From positions 3,077,001 to 3,141,000 of the forward strand of contig NC_058198.1 of assembly GCF_907165205.1 (NCBI RefSeq): DNA of 64,000 nucleotides, given 5' to 3'. Under the pieces are notes generated by a model, which was not told where the DNA came from, did not search any database, and worked only from the letters and a program-made list of their open reading frames with translations. This DNA comes from Coccinella septempunctata. Lineage: Eukaryota; Arthropoda; Insecta; Coleoptera; Coccinellidae. The first letter of the stretch is position 1. Each line of letters begins with the position of its first letter. This document shows positions 37,701-50,670 of this stretch, one piece after another. A program made the position numbers and the translations under genes.

Positions 37701-39445
37701 AACGTTCATTTCAAATAAGTGAACGTGGCAGTTCAAGAGTCGCATTCTTCATATGAATTGGTACAGTGTCTAATTCAAAATAAATATATCCTTCCCTGGT
37801 ATCGACAACTATCATTTTCCTTCAGAAAAATTAAAGAAAACCCTGAACACATCGTTAAAATCTTAAAGAAGAAGATAGTTTTCGATGCCATGGAAGAGTA
37901 TATTTTTAATAATGCATAAAATGCCAGTCTCCTTTTCTATATTTGCCTACTATTTGTTTTAGTGCTGTTTCACTCCATGATCCTTCATGTTATTGTCGCA
38001 TCTGCAATGAACACTCTGTATTTTGTTGTTTTCCAAGCGTGATTTCCAATCTTTTATTTTTATTACACTCTTGTCGTTTCAAGGTTTTTATCAAACTAAA
38101 TTCCTTCAATTATATCAATTGAGTCTGCCGAATTTCAACAATATTTCAATAAGCAATCAATAACGAATGATTTTATTATTATTCTTCGGTTTGAATACAC
38201 AACTTTCAATACAGATTCGATGTGAATCGGGCGTTTGATTGGACACCATTCGCATTATCCCTCTGTCAGGTCGTTAATTCAGTTGAAAACGTTTGTTATT
38301 GTATAAAAATTTTGTTCGATACAAATTTCGTGCACTTCATTTTATAAAAAATACTCGAGGAAAACTCGTGGAGGTGTTGAATGAAGTAGTCAAAAAGAAG
38401 TCCCAATTCATATAAAATTTAACTTGTCCCAGCATTTTTCCGGAAAAACCTCATAATTACGAAAATACTGGGATGGACTGTTTTATCTTAGCCACCCTCT
38501 GTGTATACTGGAAGCACATCTGTAATAATAAGTAGTGATAATCAAAAACTTGTAATGGATAAAAGAATCCACTCACAGATGCGTGGAAAACCGAAGAACG
38601 GACGATCCTATGGCACAAAAAAAAAACGTCAGGGATAGCATGACGAAAAGCGTCCGTCCTTTCATCTCAAAACTCCGAGACCTTCAGGTAGTATCGAGAA
38701 AATTTATGACCTGAGCAGGCCGTTTTTTCCATTCTCGAAAAGGGAACTTCTGACGAGTACATACAGGATAAACCGATAAAATTTATGAAATCTCTGTTCA
38801 TGACGCATTCATCTCAGCCTAATGAGGACGAAGTTGGTTCTGTTTTCGCACAGTTTCTTTTCTTATCGCGAACAGAGGAGGCCAATTTAGACATTGTCTG
38901 TCGTTTTAAGTACCGCTGTTGTCGCTCCGGAGCGAATTTGAAATGGAAAACGGCCTAGCTGTGAATAAAATATGTCGGTTTGTACATTTTTTTTCGGTTA
39001 TACCTCAGAGTGTTCGAGAGATTAAGGAGAGATGAATTTTGATTGGAGTTGGAGCTGAGGAATGTTGGACTGGCCCCATCTTTTTGGAAGATCAACATTG
39101 TAGATCTGAATGTTGCACATATTCTAGCTCAGTGCATTTCTCATTGCCATAACTTCAACCAATGCACTCAGAATTGGAACTGGACGATAGTTTGCCTTCC
39201 CTCTTCCATAAATATAAATCATTTAAGGAAATGAAAAGTGATACGGCACTCAGATATGGCCGCGAAGTGAATTAGTTCGAAAGAGGGATGGATCCTCGGG
39301 AATTTTTCGTATTATTCCTGGAACGGCAGTGAAAAAAACTGACGCTCAAAAAACATTGAATGCTTTCCGCTTTAATCTGCTCAACATGTCCTTTCACTCA
39401 GTTTCCCGCCTCATTAAAATGAGTAGTGATAATAAGCCCGGGCTC
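34791..39445. other. Unassigned non-coding sequence
   Basis: No frame over about 80 codons has recognisable content. TTAGCCACCCTCTGT at 38,479-38,493 is the inverse of the string at about 15,357. No other repeat is recognised. Confidence 0.4.
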
Positions 39446-39880
39446 CTATTTCACGATGAAAGAAAATAAAGAGGGGCCAAGGTGCATAATTAACAAACGC
39501 ATATTTGCTCTCCTTCTCGAACATTCAACTTCTTCCGGGAATTCTCTACCCATCTGGATTTCCTTCATTTCTGGCGGAACGATTTTTTTTTCGCAGATGT
39601 CTACCTCCGGCAGCTTCCATTTGGTTCCATTCGGAATGCGGGTATATCCGATCGTCCAGAGTTTTCTACCGAATAATGGAATTATGCGATTTCCTATTTC
39701 GACAATTAGGCAAAGCTGGGCAGCGCATTGTATCAGGGTAATGAGTGCGCTCCATACCTCAACATCGTACTTGAATCCCGCCGATTCAAACATTTCATAC
39801 CACTGCTGGCTTCTTTCCCAAGGCAGTAATAAAAGTAAAAAGTGCGTAAATTTCTCGCTTCCAATGTGTGACAGTTTTCC
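39446..39880 (-). other. Unassigned open frame, possible exon or chance
   Basis: The minus frame is open for 145 codons, of which the ATG-initiated part at 39,446-39,793 is 115. The plus strand is also open for 172 codons across 39,426-39,944. The minus product contains WYEMFESAGFKYDVE and a hydrophobic stretch ALITLIQCAAQLCLIV, then a charged tail; no family is recognised. GCCAGCAG could act as a splice acceptor before TGGTATGAA, and GAGGTATGG as a donor. Nothing else supports coding, and long dual-strand frames can arise by chance. Confidence 0.18.
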
Positions 39881-39944
39881 TCATAGAGTATTCACGCTTT
39901 TATTTTCAATGGTTACGGTTTTTTCGACTTTCGTATGTTTGTGA

Positions 39945-40525
39945 ACGTGCAATTCTTGATGAAATAGGTTGAGTACCTCCTCCCATCGTCTCTTTGGTTA
40001 GTTTTCACCAACATTTCTGCACGTTTGCGGTTATATACCGTCAGAATAAACAAAGTAACACGCAAAACCATAACCTTCGTCTGTAACACACGACTATCCA
40101 ACAATTTGAAACATAAAATTCACACAGATCTTTACGTGACAAGTTTCACTCTATCGGCATCCTAACATATCGATTCGGACTGAATGGGAGTAAGACAGAA
40201 AGAGCGGACATTATCCGTTAAAGGACCATTATTTTAAGTGAACGTAATTTGAATGAATAATGTATCGTATATGTAGACATTCCGGGCCGACTTTTTGTGT
40301 TCCTTACACGACTGAATAAAATGGTATTGAGTGATAAATCCTTGGACGCTTCCAGCTCTCGGACTACTGGAGAAGGTGGATCGAAAATTGGCAGCAAATT
40401 CCAGAGTTTTATCGAAAATCTGAAATTTCGTTTGATCCGTCTCTGTACGGACAGAGGCGAATCTAGGATAATAAAGTCTGCCGAAACATTTTACCTCAGA
40501 TGCTCAGCAAGAAAATGTTCAATTA
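39945..40525. other. Unassigned non-coding sequence
   Basis: The plus frame that starts at 40,297 runs into the mariner copy and is partly its antisense. Nothing else is seen. Confidence 0.4.
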
Positions 40526-41560
40526 TACGAGAATATATTGGAAAATTCTTAGCCTTCTATAGAACCAAACAAAATTTCAATGTCAAAATATTTTATTACT
40601 CAACATATTCTCCTCTTAATTTGATACATTTATTACAGCGAACCTGCAACGTCTCTAGACCTTTCAAAAATAATGTTTCTCCTTGCTCTGCAAACTAGAC
40701 CTCCACAGCTTTTATTGTCTCATCGTTGGAAGAAAATTTACGACCTTTTAAACATTTTTTTCAGTTGAGGAAACAGATGTAATTCAGATAGTAATTCAAA
40801 CCCTGAATCACGAATTTTTTTCATGGCAACATGAGATTTGTGTGCAAGGGCGTTGTCCTCCAAACACAAAACACCTTTGGATAGCTTTCCGCGTCTTTTC
40901 TCTTCAATTTTATCCCGTAGAGTGGTCAGTAATGTTGATTAGTAATCTCCGGTTATTGTTCTACCAGTATCCAAAAAATCAATCATGATTACTCCATGGC
41001 AATCCCAAAAAATTGAAGCAAGAACTTTTCCAGCAGGTTTTTGAACACGAAACTACTTAGGTCTTGGAGAACCAGAGTGTCGCCATTCCATCGATTGTTG
41101 CTTTGTTTCTGGATCGTAGAAATGAACCCAAGTCTCATCCATAGTAACAATTCGGTTTAAGAAGTCTACATCGTTTTCAAATCGAGCACAGATCGAACGC
41201 GATGCTTCCACCCTTGCACGCTTTTGGTCAACATTCAAACATTTGGGTATCCATTTTGCAGCAATTTTTCTCATGTCCAAACTGACGTGAATTATGTAAT
41301 GAACGCGTTCGTATGAAATATTCAGTGCTTCAGATATCCGTTTTAGCCCAATTCGACGATTCTGATAAAATCATGTCATGAACTGCTACGATATTTTCGG
41401 GGACTGACACAGAAACTGGCCTTCTCGATCGGTCATCATCTTCAATGGAAAATTGACCTCTTTTGAAGCTTGCAGTCCAATTTTTCACGGTCGCATACGA
41501 ATAACAGTGATCACAAAGCATATCTTCGTAAATCTGCTCACCTCTAACTCAGTTAAATAC
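40526..41560 (-). mobile_element. Mariner transposon relic, copy 7 (5'-truncated)
   Basis: The 3' end is intact at the low coordinate: TA plus CGAGAATATATTGGAAAATT. The 5' end is lost; homology ends at the sequence corresponding to TATTTAACTGAGTTAGAGG near codon 20. At about 1.03 kb it is one of the two longest copies, with copy 8. Confidence 0.94.
40596..41560 (-). pseudogene. Mariner transposase with several breaks (copy 7)
   Basis: Reading 5' to 3' on the minus strand, a 9-base gap removes three codons after the first in-frame ATG (41,519-41,521). A one-base insertion in the SDRRIG segment (TCAGAATCGTCG) shifts the frame. From 41,280 a clean frame covers RKIAAKWIPKCLNV to TMDETWVHFYDPE, with the first aspartate present, and stops at an AAG-to-TAG change in the PKKF segment. 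The second motif is partly kept (EDNALAHKS). The third motif is removed by a deletion joining GAATTACTA to CATCTGTTTCC, with filler that repeats GAATTAC. Confidence 0.92.
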
Positions 41561-44500
41561 CCAGAAATAGAAATTTACCATCAAATTCAATTGGAATTCC
41601 TGCAGACTCGACATCAGGTGAGAAACTAGATGAGATAGGCTATAAATTGAGGACAGAATAATCAAAATCGATGCACACCTTGAAAAGTTATTCTCGAAAA
41701 TGAATTCGGCGAACGGTTTTTTGTCCAGGAGTGTATTACTAGTCTATTCAAATTCGCGATAGCTTCTGACAGCACCGTATACCCATACCCATACTTAGAC
41801 ATAAATTTGGCTGAATGAATAACCGAATTAAGTGCAGACCTCTGAGTATATACCGATTGTTCCCGAAACATACGATGGCCAGACACGAAAATATCGATTC
41901 GGAATTGCATAATTCAACAATAACCTAATCATAAACTTCGATAGCCAAGTCACTCCCCATTACGGGGAGGTAGCTGACTAGTTAGCGCAATTAGGCAACA
42001 AAATTGGCCGATAGAGTAAAATCTTAATGACTACAAATTACCGACATAGTTGGAGGTCTGCGATGTGAATAAACCGGAACACAACGGCCTTCTGGAACTC
42101 CTCTATATGTTTACCTATTACTCGATCGAGACAAAATAAACATCTGAAACCCCTTAAATTGTTATATTATGTATGGAGTGAGCGGTTGGCGGGACCGGAA
42201 ACGATTTCAATCAATTTTTCATCGCAATGTCTATATAAACATCCAAGAATCGGATAATGGGGTTAGGACAATCGTATCGTTTTCCGAAGAGTCTGTAATC
42301 AATCTTGGCGGGCAAGATAACTAATCAACGATACAAAGCGTGGTGAGTTTATACAGCAAATATAATGAACTGAGAATAAGAATGACACAAGATAAGAGAG
42401 CTCTTTCTTTATTTATTGGATCTTCTTTTATTTGCTTTATAATCTCACCTTCGAATGTCAGTAGACGCAAACTAAGTCAGTTGCTCAATAAATTTTCGAA
42501 AAACACTTTCAATTTTGAGTAACCTTCAAGAAGCCTCATTTAATCGAACCAATCAAATCGTTTCTTGCGTTGTACAATAAATTTCGATTACCCCAGCGCA
42601 ATGGCATTGGAAACGTTTCACCTCACAGGATTCTGTGTTCGAAATAATTGCTAATTATCCGAACAGAATTCTCTTATTTATGATAAATCGATACGTAATA
42701 GCAACCCAAACTCTTCAGCAAGCAAATTATATGGGGCGAGAATGATACTTTGGTATTAAGCGTTTCAATTTATTAGGCAACATTCATAATTCTTTTCTTA
42801 TCATTCAGTCGTACGTTGAATGGGTATATAATGGTTTAGGTATTGATCCTTGATTTAATTACACATGGAAACTCTAATTGATTACAGCTGCTGATATGGG
42901 GGAACTGCAGGACGCGGGAAAAAAAATTATCGCCCTGTTTCTGTTTCCATAACTCACACTAATCGCTCCGATGCTGTTCTTACATTTGCAAAACGAAATA
43001 ATCATTCATTCGAAGGCAAAAACCCTTTTTCAATATCCGATTCATTCCTAATATAAAATGTATAAGTACAATATTTCAATATACAGAGTGAATTGAAAGG
43101 AGGGGCATAAAGGCAACAAGAAGTCTCGTGGTTTTCCGTTAATTAAGACGGTCCAAGATGAGAGTACTGCGGATCTCTTCAACATAACCAGCCGTCGTTT
43201 CCATTCAATTATTTTTCCACATCCGCTAGAGGAACTCGAAGAGAAACTTTGAGTAGAGCGAATAAGCAGTTCATTCGTCATGAGCACTACTAGTTCGAAC
43301 ATTTATCATGAAACAACGAATTTCCGCGACAATCTAGAGGGCCGGTAGCATACTCAGTGAAATTTCTTCTGGGACTCATAATCCGATAAATCTTGAAAGA
43401 CCGCCTTCGAATAATAAGACTGTTGAACTTCGGATTGGCTCTATCGATGGAAATATTCAAATGGGCATACGAAGAAGTAGGAAAGGATCCTGAGAGGGAC
43501 AACGACGGTCGACTGCCGGAAAATAAGTTCGTATACCGAACATATTGTGGACATCGTTGGAAAAGTTTGCGGTTTTTATTGGGGGCCGGTCGTGAAAATG
43601 CACAGACGGTAATTTCCATAGCGATACAATATCAGATTTCTTTCGGTCGAAAAACTTCCAAGTCGCCTTTCTGATATAATGAATTTTTTCCCAGGCCGTC
43701 CGCCCCAAACGTATAAACAAGAAGAGTCGAGCTTGGTCGACTGAACAAATCCAGATTGTTCGTTGCGAACTTATTCGTTAGTTCAACTAGCCGTATCGGT
43801 ACCTGGACGGACTTTATGGCATTCTCGCGAAAACTCAGGATCATTTGAATATACCCCTGTACTTCGGGGGATAACTTGCGGTTTTTGGCCTGCTGGCTCA
43901 GAAATAAAGCCCACGAGAACAGCGGTAATTTAATTCTTCAGATAAAAACGTTAAATCAAAAGAAACCTGAGCAGGGTGTAAGGTCACATTGATGCCAGTT
44001 ATTTTCACCCCATTTTCAAGCCAGGACATCGAACTAATTGTATAGGTGTTTTTGGACCTAATTTAAAATATTTTTAACCTTGGTGTCTCAAGTCTGTTTC
44101 TGTCAGGGTAAGAACTCATTGAAATGAGCCATGTCATAAAAATTTACCCAATTCGTAAAAAAATGGGCAGAATCCTAAGTTGCCACTGATTCTGATCTAG
44201 GGAAGTACTAGGACCTATTTTATCAATGGTTGTTTCAAGTTCCTCATCTTGTAAGTTTTTTATGGGTGATTTTCGATGAAATGGACAATTTTGACGAGTT
44301 TCACCTTCTTCAAGAAAAAGCCTCCCTTCAAAAGCACTCTGTACAAAAAAAAAAACATATTTATGAATCGAGAATTGCATCCATTTCTCCCATTGTATAT
44401 CACAGTGGGACCCCCGTTAGCGAAGCAAGAACGATATAAATAAATCGGAAATTGTATCTCGATAAAAATCAATTGTGGGACATTTCCTCGGTGTGCCGTT

Positions 44501-47500
44501 CGCTGGCCCGTCTGTTTGGACTTCGGTGTTCAATTGAAATGCCAATTCATGGCACATACTGGGGATAATTCGTTTTCCGCACTGTCTCAAGATTCAAGAC
44601 AATTTGGTCCGGAATAGGAGATCCACCGGAGACTAATACTATGAACATCATAAAGTTAAAATTGACGAATACCATCTGAACCTACTGAATAATCATTTAA
44701 TCAGAAACTTTGTAGGCATATTGAAAAGTTGTGGAACTGAAAGCATTTCACACAATTTAACTGCATAACCCTATTCACTTCGAAATAATATTTCTGGCTT
44801 GTGCGAGTTGATAGGGTTAAAAAGATTTCAAAGGTTTGTGTAGGAAATTTGGATAGGGATATATGGTTTTGGAGATGACTTTGCCGAATCATTCTGTTGA
44901 TTGTGGAACACGTTCAGAATGGCTCTCAGGAAAATTGGATCACACGACAGGTGGGAAATTTCAAAGCCGTATATACTTCAACTGCGAGAGAAAGAGGAAT
45001 GGCCAAATAGTAACTGGAAGTCTCATTGCACGAGTATCAATTTCGAACCGCGTGGCATATCATTTCCACTTGAAGATACATTCCTTCTCAGAGGAATTTC
45101 GAATTTTTTCCACTGTCACTTCTGAGGATATCCATGACGCGAAACACGACAAAGAGGAATCTAACGAACAAAAGCAAATTTTCACGCCCCTCATCCCACG
45201 GTAATAAATTCTTTCCACCAGCATCAGCCCTCCCGACCACATTCTGAATATTGTTCGACTGATATAATCACAGTATCTCAGATCTCAATAAAATAACGTA
45301 TATACGCACGCAAGACATATCTGGGGACATTTGAAGTTGAGAAATTTGATTGATATTCAGTAGATTTTCCAGGTGTCCAATCAATCAGTTCAAATACCAT
45401 GGCCAGCGAAATTTCCAGACCCGAATCCGATGTTTCAAAGAGGATTAAGTCAATAACACTCATGAAAAACATTAATATATACCTGGATATAAGGGAAAAT
45501 GTGGGTTTGCTGGAAATTTATCTATATCTACAAGATCCATAAGAGGATTTGAGTGTGTGATAAATCCGCAAAGATTTCCATCGGATACGAACGCACGACA
45601 AGCCTCTCATCCCACAATTACTCCATCGAGCATCCTTCCTCCCGATTTTGCTCATCGTTCGACACAGGATCCCACAGGCACTCCGCTCAAAAAATAACGT
45701 AATGCCCCCACTCTGCGATCCTGATGAAATTCTGACTTTCTGTTTTTCGATTATAAATTCCGTCGGAGGTTTTCGGCGTTCGGTAAACAAGGACGAAGGT
45801 CCGACAATGGGGCTTTTGTTTTATCATCTCCGCCGTTACAGAAGGCAACTATTTTCGATGAGAATTGATCATTTCCGATGGTATTCATCAAAACAGGAAA
45901 TTTTACGAAAATTAATCGAAATATTTCTACTTGGACGTTCGAAATCGCAGAATTGGACACCAACTAGCAAACTACCCTACAATCGACCGTTTGATGGCAC
46001 AGAAGCTGTGGGGGTAGAGAGCCATAATTGGAATACTGACCCCATGTTTGGAGTGATGCGACCCCAATATTACCAAACGTTTGTTGCTCCTCTGTCGCAT
46101 CATCAAGCTGGCCGAATGTAACTGTTCTGTAGATACTTCTATGGCCGATGTTCTTTAGAGATGACCTCTGTCTTGCCAAGGCTTGAGAAATCTGTCGAAA
46201 GATTTCACCGAGTAGCTGAATTCCTGCAAAGCTTCAAACTGAAGTCCTTCAGCTGCCATATTTATAAGATTCCTCTCTCTACACTCAATCGGTACTCCCT
46301 GTATCTAATCTAGGTGGATCCTTTCAGTAGAAAAACTGTGCGTCATTCGATTTCATTTTTCAATATCGTATCTTGTATTATCAACCCCACTGAGGGGGCT
46401 AATTGTCTCACCCTTCTGCGACCCAGAGACAGAATCACAACACGATGCCATTCCACCCTCTAAATTCGATCTGCCGTTACACCACTCAACCCCGACAATA
46501 AAATAAAAAATTCCGCTTGTATCCGGTTGCCTTTGTGGGGAATTTCATGAAAGATGGGAGAAAAGGTATAAATTTCATTCAAACTAGCTATATACCATGG
46601 AAAAATCCTTCGAGAGCCAAAGATGCATTTTTGTCGACAATGTGCCTGCACACTGGCAAACGATTAATATTAAGCAAGTCGATTATATTCGCCGTTAGGA
46701 AGGACGCCAAGGGTTCAACCCTCCGAACTGCCAGTCAGGAGGATAGCAAGGTCTGTTGAATTTCACATGATCATTCAACATTTATGGTGTAGCATCACAA
46801 ATTTCTTCGGGTCGCAACGGAAAAATGTTGAAAGGTCTGAATTTATTTCAGCAGGTCCCGTCAATCTACCACTTGCGGGAATTTTGCAAAATATTTCCAC
46901 CTGAATTCCTCAGGCAATGGAACAATAATACAAGAAATATATCAGTTTAATGAGAATGAGAAAAATTCCCAAAGAACAAGAGGATTCACTGAAACATCGG
47001 TCACCTGATCTACATGTTTATCCAAACACGTATATTATATTCATATTCAAATGAAAATTCTCACCCCTTTCCCATTTAATTTTCCTCCATAGTTCCGAAC
47101 CGAGCAGTCTTCTAGCTCGCCAAAATACTTGTTTTCATAGAACACATCACTCTAAAAGCTATCCCATTTGACATTCATACAATTATGATTTTCGCAGAAT
47201 TTTACTGCACTAATTTTCTGCCATTATAGTTAATCCACCCTCGTTTTGCTTGTTCGTATTCTCCATGTGGGAAATAGTATTAGTTACATTTGCGTATAAT
47301 ATTATCTTGGGATCTACATAAACAACGTCGAAAAATATTCCTGTGTCGAATGATTAAGCGAAACAGACTACATTTAATTCGAAAATATCAAAGGCTTGGC
47401 CTCGAAATGGTTCCTCTTTATACGCAGGAATTGTGTGCTCACAAGAAGCCTGCATTCGGAAATGGAATTGAAGATCAACACGAGCATGGAGTACTATGAG

Positions 47501-49947
47501 TGACTGATTAACTTTATGAGAATTCACATTCAGAGGATATGATCTGGAATATTCCCATATTACACTGACACTTATCGATATCAAAGAAACCTCTTGTTGT
47601 CTTTTTCAATGGTTGATCTACAAAACAAACTGAGTGAAGGTCCTTAAATTGAAGTAAATGATCTTTTTAGTACCTAAGGATTTCATTGCGATAAATATTG
47701 TTGATGTGAAACAACATGGAAGATTCAACAGATGAGGAATTGTCAAAGTTCACTATCACAATCAGAGCTCTACAAAATCAAGCTTCAAAATTATAGTAAT
47801 TAGTTTGTATTTCTAATCAAGAACATTAATTTTTCCCAAAGATGTTCTCCCTGAAAAATCAATAGGTTCAGTAAAATTCAGCATCCTTGGACAACATTGA
47901 CGAAAATTACATTGTTTCTTCAGTTTACAATGATTCGAGTACGAGAAGACCAGAAGCTCATTTCAACTCGCTCGAATCATATTCCATTTCACTTAAAACG
48001 AATTCAAAACAAAATTTAAACCTACGTTAATTTTCCAGAGAAAATGAGCCAAACCAAAATGCAAAACTGAAAGTCTTAGAAAAGTCTAACAATACTGTAA
48101 CTAAACTTTTTATGCCACCAAAAAGCGTAATAATTCTGATACACTGATATTCCATTGGCGTTCACCGTATATCAAAGCCTAAAGAAAGTTTACGAGACCA
48201 ACGTTTGAATACCACCCAGGAGTTTACTTCAGTTTCACTACTGTTTCCATCTTGAAACACAAACAAGAAGGATACTGTTGAGACTTGAGTATGTCTGTTT
48301 GTTGTAGAAACTGGACGATCATGATAAGGAACTAAACTTCGACTCAGAAGCTGAGGAATTGCTTCGTCACAACAATTTCACGGTGGAAATTTCGGATTTA
48401 TCGATGTTGAATTAGCGATTCGGTATATTTATTTGTCCGAAGTACCCACGTGCTTGAAATTATTAGAATCGATACTTCCTTCCAGTATCAAGTGGACGCA
48501 AAAGAGTAGACATCAATTTCATCCGCTATCATCCATTTATGAAATTAATATCCCATCATCAATCTCTATCCATAGTCTCAGATGAAGGGAGAAAAATCGC
48601 GTTTTTCAAGAAATTCTTCGGATTCGTTTTCGTTCAGCACTTCCTATAATTGAATTTTGAAATCGAGATCGCAAAATCAATTTCTCGTCAGGAAATATAC
48701 GCTCGAGGATGATATACAGGATGAAGCTTGGACTTTTGAATGCATTGCAACAGTTTAGCGTTGTTAAAAGATCATGCTCTTCGAGATATGAATTTTTGAG
48801 TAATTTTTTGTCAGGGTAATAAAATGAAAGGATGTTTAGAAAGAAATTCTTTTCGTGGAAGGGGTGTAGAATGTGTGTCAGTATGTACCTATCCATCTAT
48901 GTACGCTATATTGTTTGAAGAACAAAGAATGGTACGAAGGTAACTGTAAGAGTTATACCTAGATCAGAATGAATCATTTTTATGTGCACTCAAACGAACA
49001 TATAACCCTTTTAACCTAGAAAAATTTACAAGAAGATGATTTTTTACCCTAATCAGATGCAATAAATGTGGTTGGTATATGTCAATAAACAATAGTTGAA
49101 AAATTTTCGTAGAATCTCATGAACAAGGGGTGCTCTCAATCAAACCTCTTGGAATGAAGAAAAACAGCAATTTTCCTCATTTGATTATACAGAATATCAA
49201 GGAAATTTCGAATTGAACATTCAAAGCTGGATGAAAATATACAACGGTATCAACGGAAGTTCTGCATCTTTTCTTGTGGCGTCGGACGGATTCTTTTTAG
49301 AAACAAGGTTCAGGTGGTGGAAAATAACAAGAGATAATTTCAGACAAATCCCTACCTTCGAAAAGAAATTCACCATTGGTATTGTTCTCGAGATAGTGGA
49401 ACTATAGATCGATATTCTTTGTTGATTCAAAATGGAGACCAGTAAAATTGATGAAGTAAATAATTTATGATTTACTCTCTTGATTTTCTACATAAGACTA
49501 GTATTTTTTTAAATTGAAGTGTGCAGGTACAAATGTTTTTTGTATTGAATTGATCATAAAGGAAAATATGTTCAATTTTAGTGCCTATAAGACTTAATTT
49601 CATAACTGTTTTCACCATTTTCGCTGGAACCCATGAATTACTGAAAAGATATTTCATTGGCATACAGCTCAGCTTCAAACATCTCGCTTGACATTTCTCA
49701 ACTAGTTCGAAATTCAAGCTACTGCTGAAAGAAGCTTCTAGAACCAAGTGAAGGTATCATCATCAAGCTGCAACATTTTCAGGTGATTATGACATGTAGA
49801 GTCACCTAGACCTGGTGATCACACTTTGCCATATCACTCCTTTGCAGTTTAAGAGTGGTAAGGGTGAAAATTAGGCGAAAACTCATCCTTGAAGTGTCAG
49901 ATCTACGAATTCATCTGGCAGCCTGTTCGGCATCTACTGTTTCTTAC
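41561..49947. other. Unassigned sequence, possibly intron 1 of the exon at 49,948
   Basis: This is the longest stretch here without a recognised feature. The largest frame is 157 codons on the plus strand at 45,648-46,121, without a domain. ATACAGAGTG near 43,081 and ACTCCCTGTATC near 46,294 are weak inverted-repeat element ends. No exon with convincing splice sites and protein character was found. As it lies directly downstream of the minus-strand donor at 49,946-49,947, it could be first-intron sequence (inference). Confidence 0.35.
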
Positions 49948-50119
49948 CTGGACGAGAAGACGTACCGACGGAACCGGGAACAGCCGCCGGAGATGGCGTC
50001 GTCTGCGAACCGGGTGGCGGAAGATCGCAGCACTCCCTTTCGGGGAACTCGCTCGAACGTACTCTAGTCGCAGCGCCCAGAAGGGCCAGGAGTCCAAGAA
50101 AGGCCCAAACACCGCACAT
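49948..50119 (-). CDS. First coding exon of an unidentified secreted or membrane protein
   Basis: On the minus strand an ATG at 50,117-50,119 opens a frame beginning MCGVWAFLGLLALLGAATRV, a good signal-peptide shape: short start, uninterrupted hydrophobic core, then small and polar residues. It continues SEFPERECCDLPPPGS, with a vicinal Cys pair, into a Pro/Ser/Thr-rich stretch. The frame meets the consensus splice donor CAG|GTAAGA after 172 coding bases (57 codons plus one base), a phase-1 junction typical of signal-peptide exons in modular extracellular proteins. GC is far above the surroundings. An overlapping out-of-frame ATG five bases upstream has a poorer -3 base (C rather than G). I do not recognise the family; later exons were not found. 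Secretion is inferred. Confidence 0.62.
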
Positions 50120-50348
50120 AACATCCGTTATCCCTTTACCCGTACATATCGCAAGCGGCTACGGAGGGAAGCAAATTGACGCGCCCGCTCAGCAGGATCG
50201 CAGAACACCGTGTGCTTCGGGCCACGAGGTAGGGGCGCGTTAGAGACGGTGGTGCGGCGCATGAAGCGGACACTCCACGGGGCTACTAATGGTTAGTCAG
50301 TCGCGATACTACATCCATCTTACGACGGACCTTCACCTGACGGACTGT
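50120..50348 (-). promoter_or_regulatory. Putative 5' UTR and promoter side of the signal-peptide exon
   Basis: This GC- and CG-rich stretch lies immediately upstream of the minus-strand ATG and ends abruptly in AT-rich DNA. ACAGTC at 50,343-50,348 on the minus strand is one mismatch from the arthropod initiator TCAGTC. AGATG lies near +27 from it, one base off the usual downstream-element position. No TATA box is seen. The transcription start is a guess. Confidence 0.25.
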
Positions 50349-50670
50349 CTAGATACCCGAAGGTGTCCCTACAATAAATATTTTCCGGCTCATTCCACCC
50401 TCTTCCGAATTATCTAGCTGAATTTCCAGCCGTTCGATCTCGCCCGATAAATCACGATTAATTCCATCCGAAACTCCGGTAAATCGCGTCCGATGGGATG
50501 ATAAAATTTTTTTGCGGCGTCTCATGCCTCGAGAGGACAGATTCCTCGGGAACGTTCCGATGAAGAATCGTTAACTGGGAATTTCATCAATTTCGATCCG
50601 GATATTTTCCCTCAAATATTCAAAGACGATATCTCTCATAACGGCCCTTTTTCTAGCCGAACTTGCAGTA
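50349..50670. other. Unassigned non-coding sequence
   Basis: It falls between the GC-rich exon region and the tandem dimer; nothing is recognised. Confidence 0.4.

Noticed and set aside
45648..46121. 157-codon plus-strand frame
   Set aside because: No recognisable domain or splice context, with competing frames on the other strand; length is compatible with chance.
49855..50179. Plus-strand frames of 70 and 96 codons over the GC-rich patch
   Set aside because: Antisense to the signal-peptide exon. They lack splice or start support and are explained by high GC.
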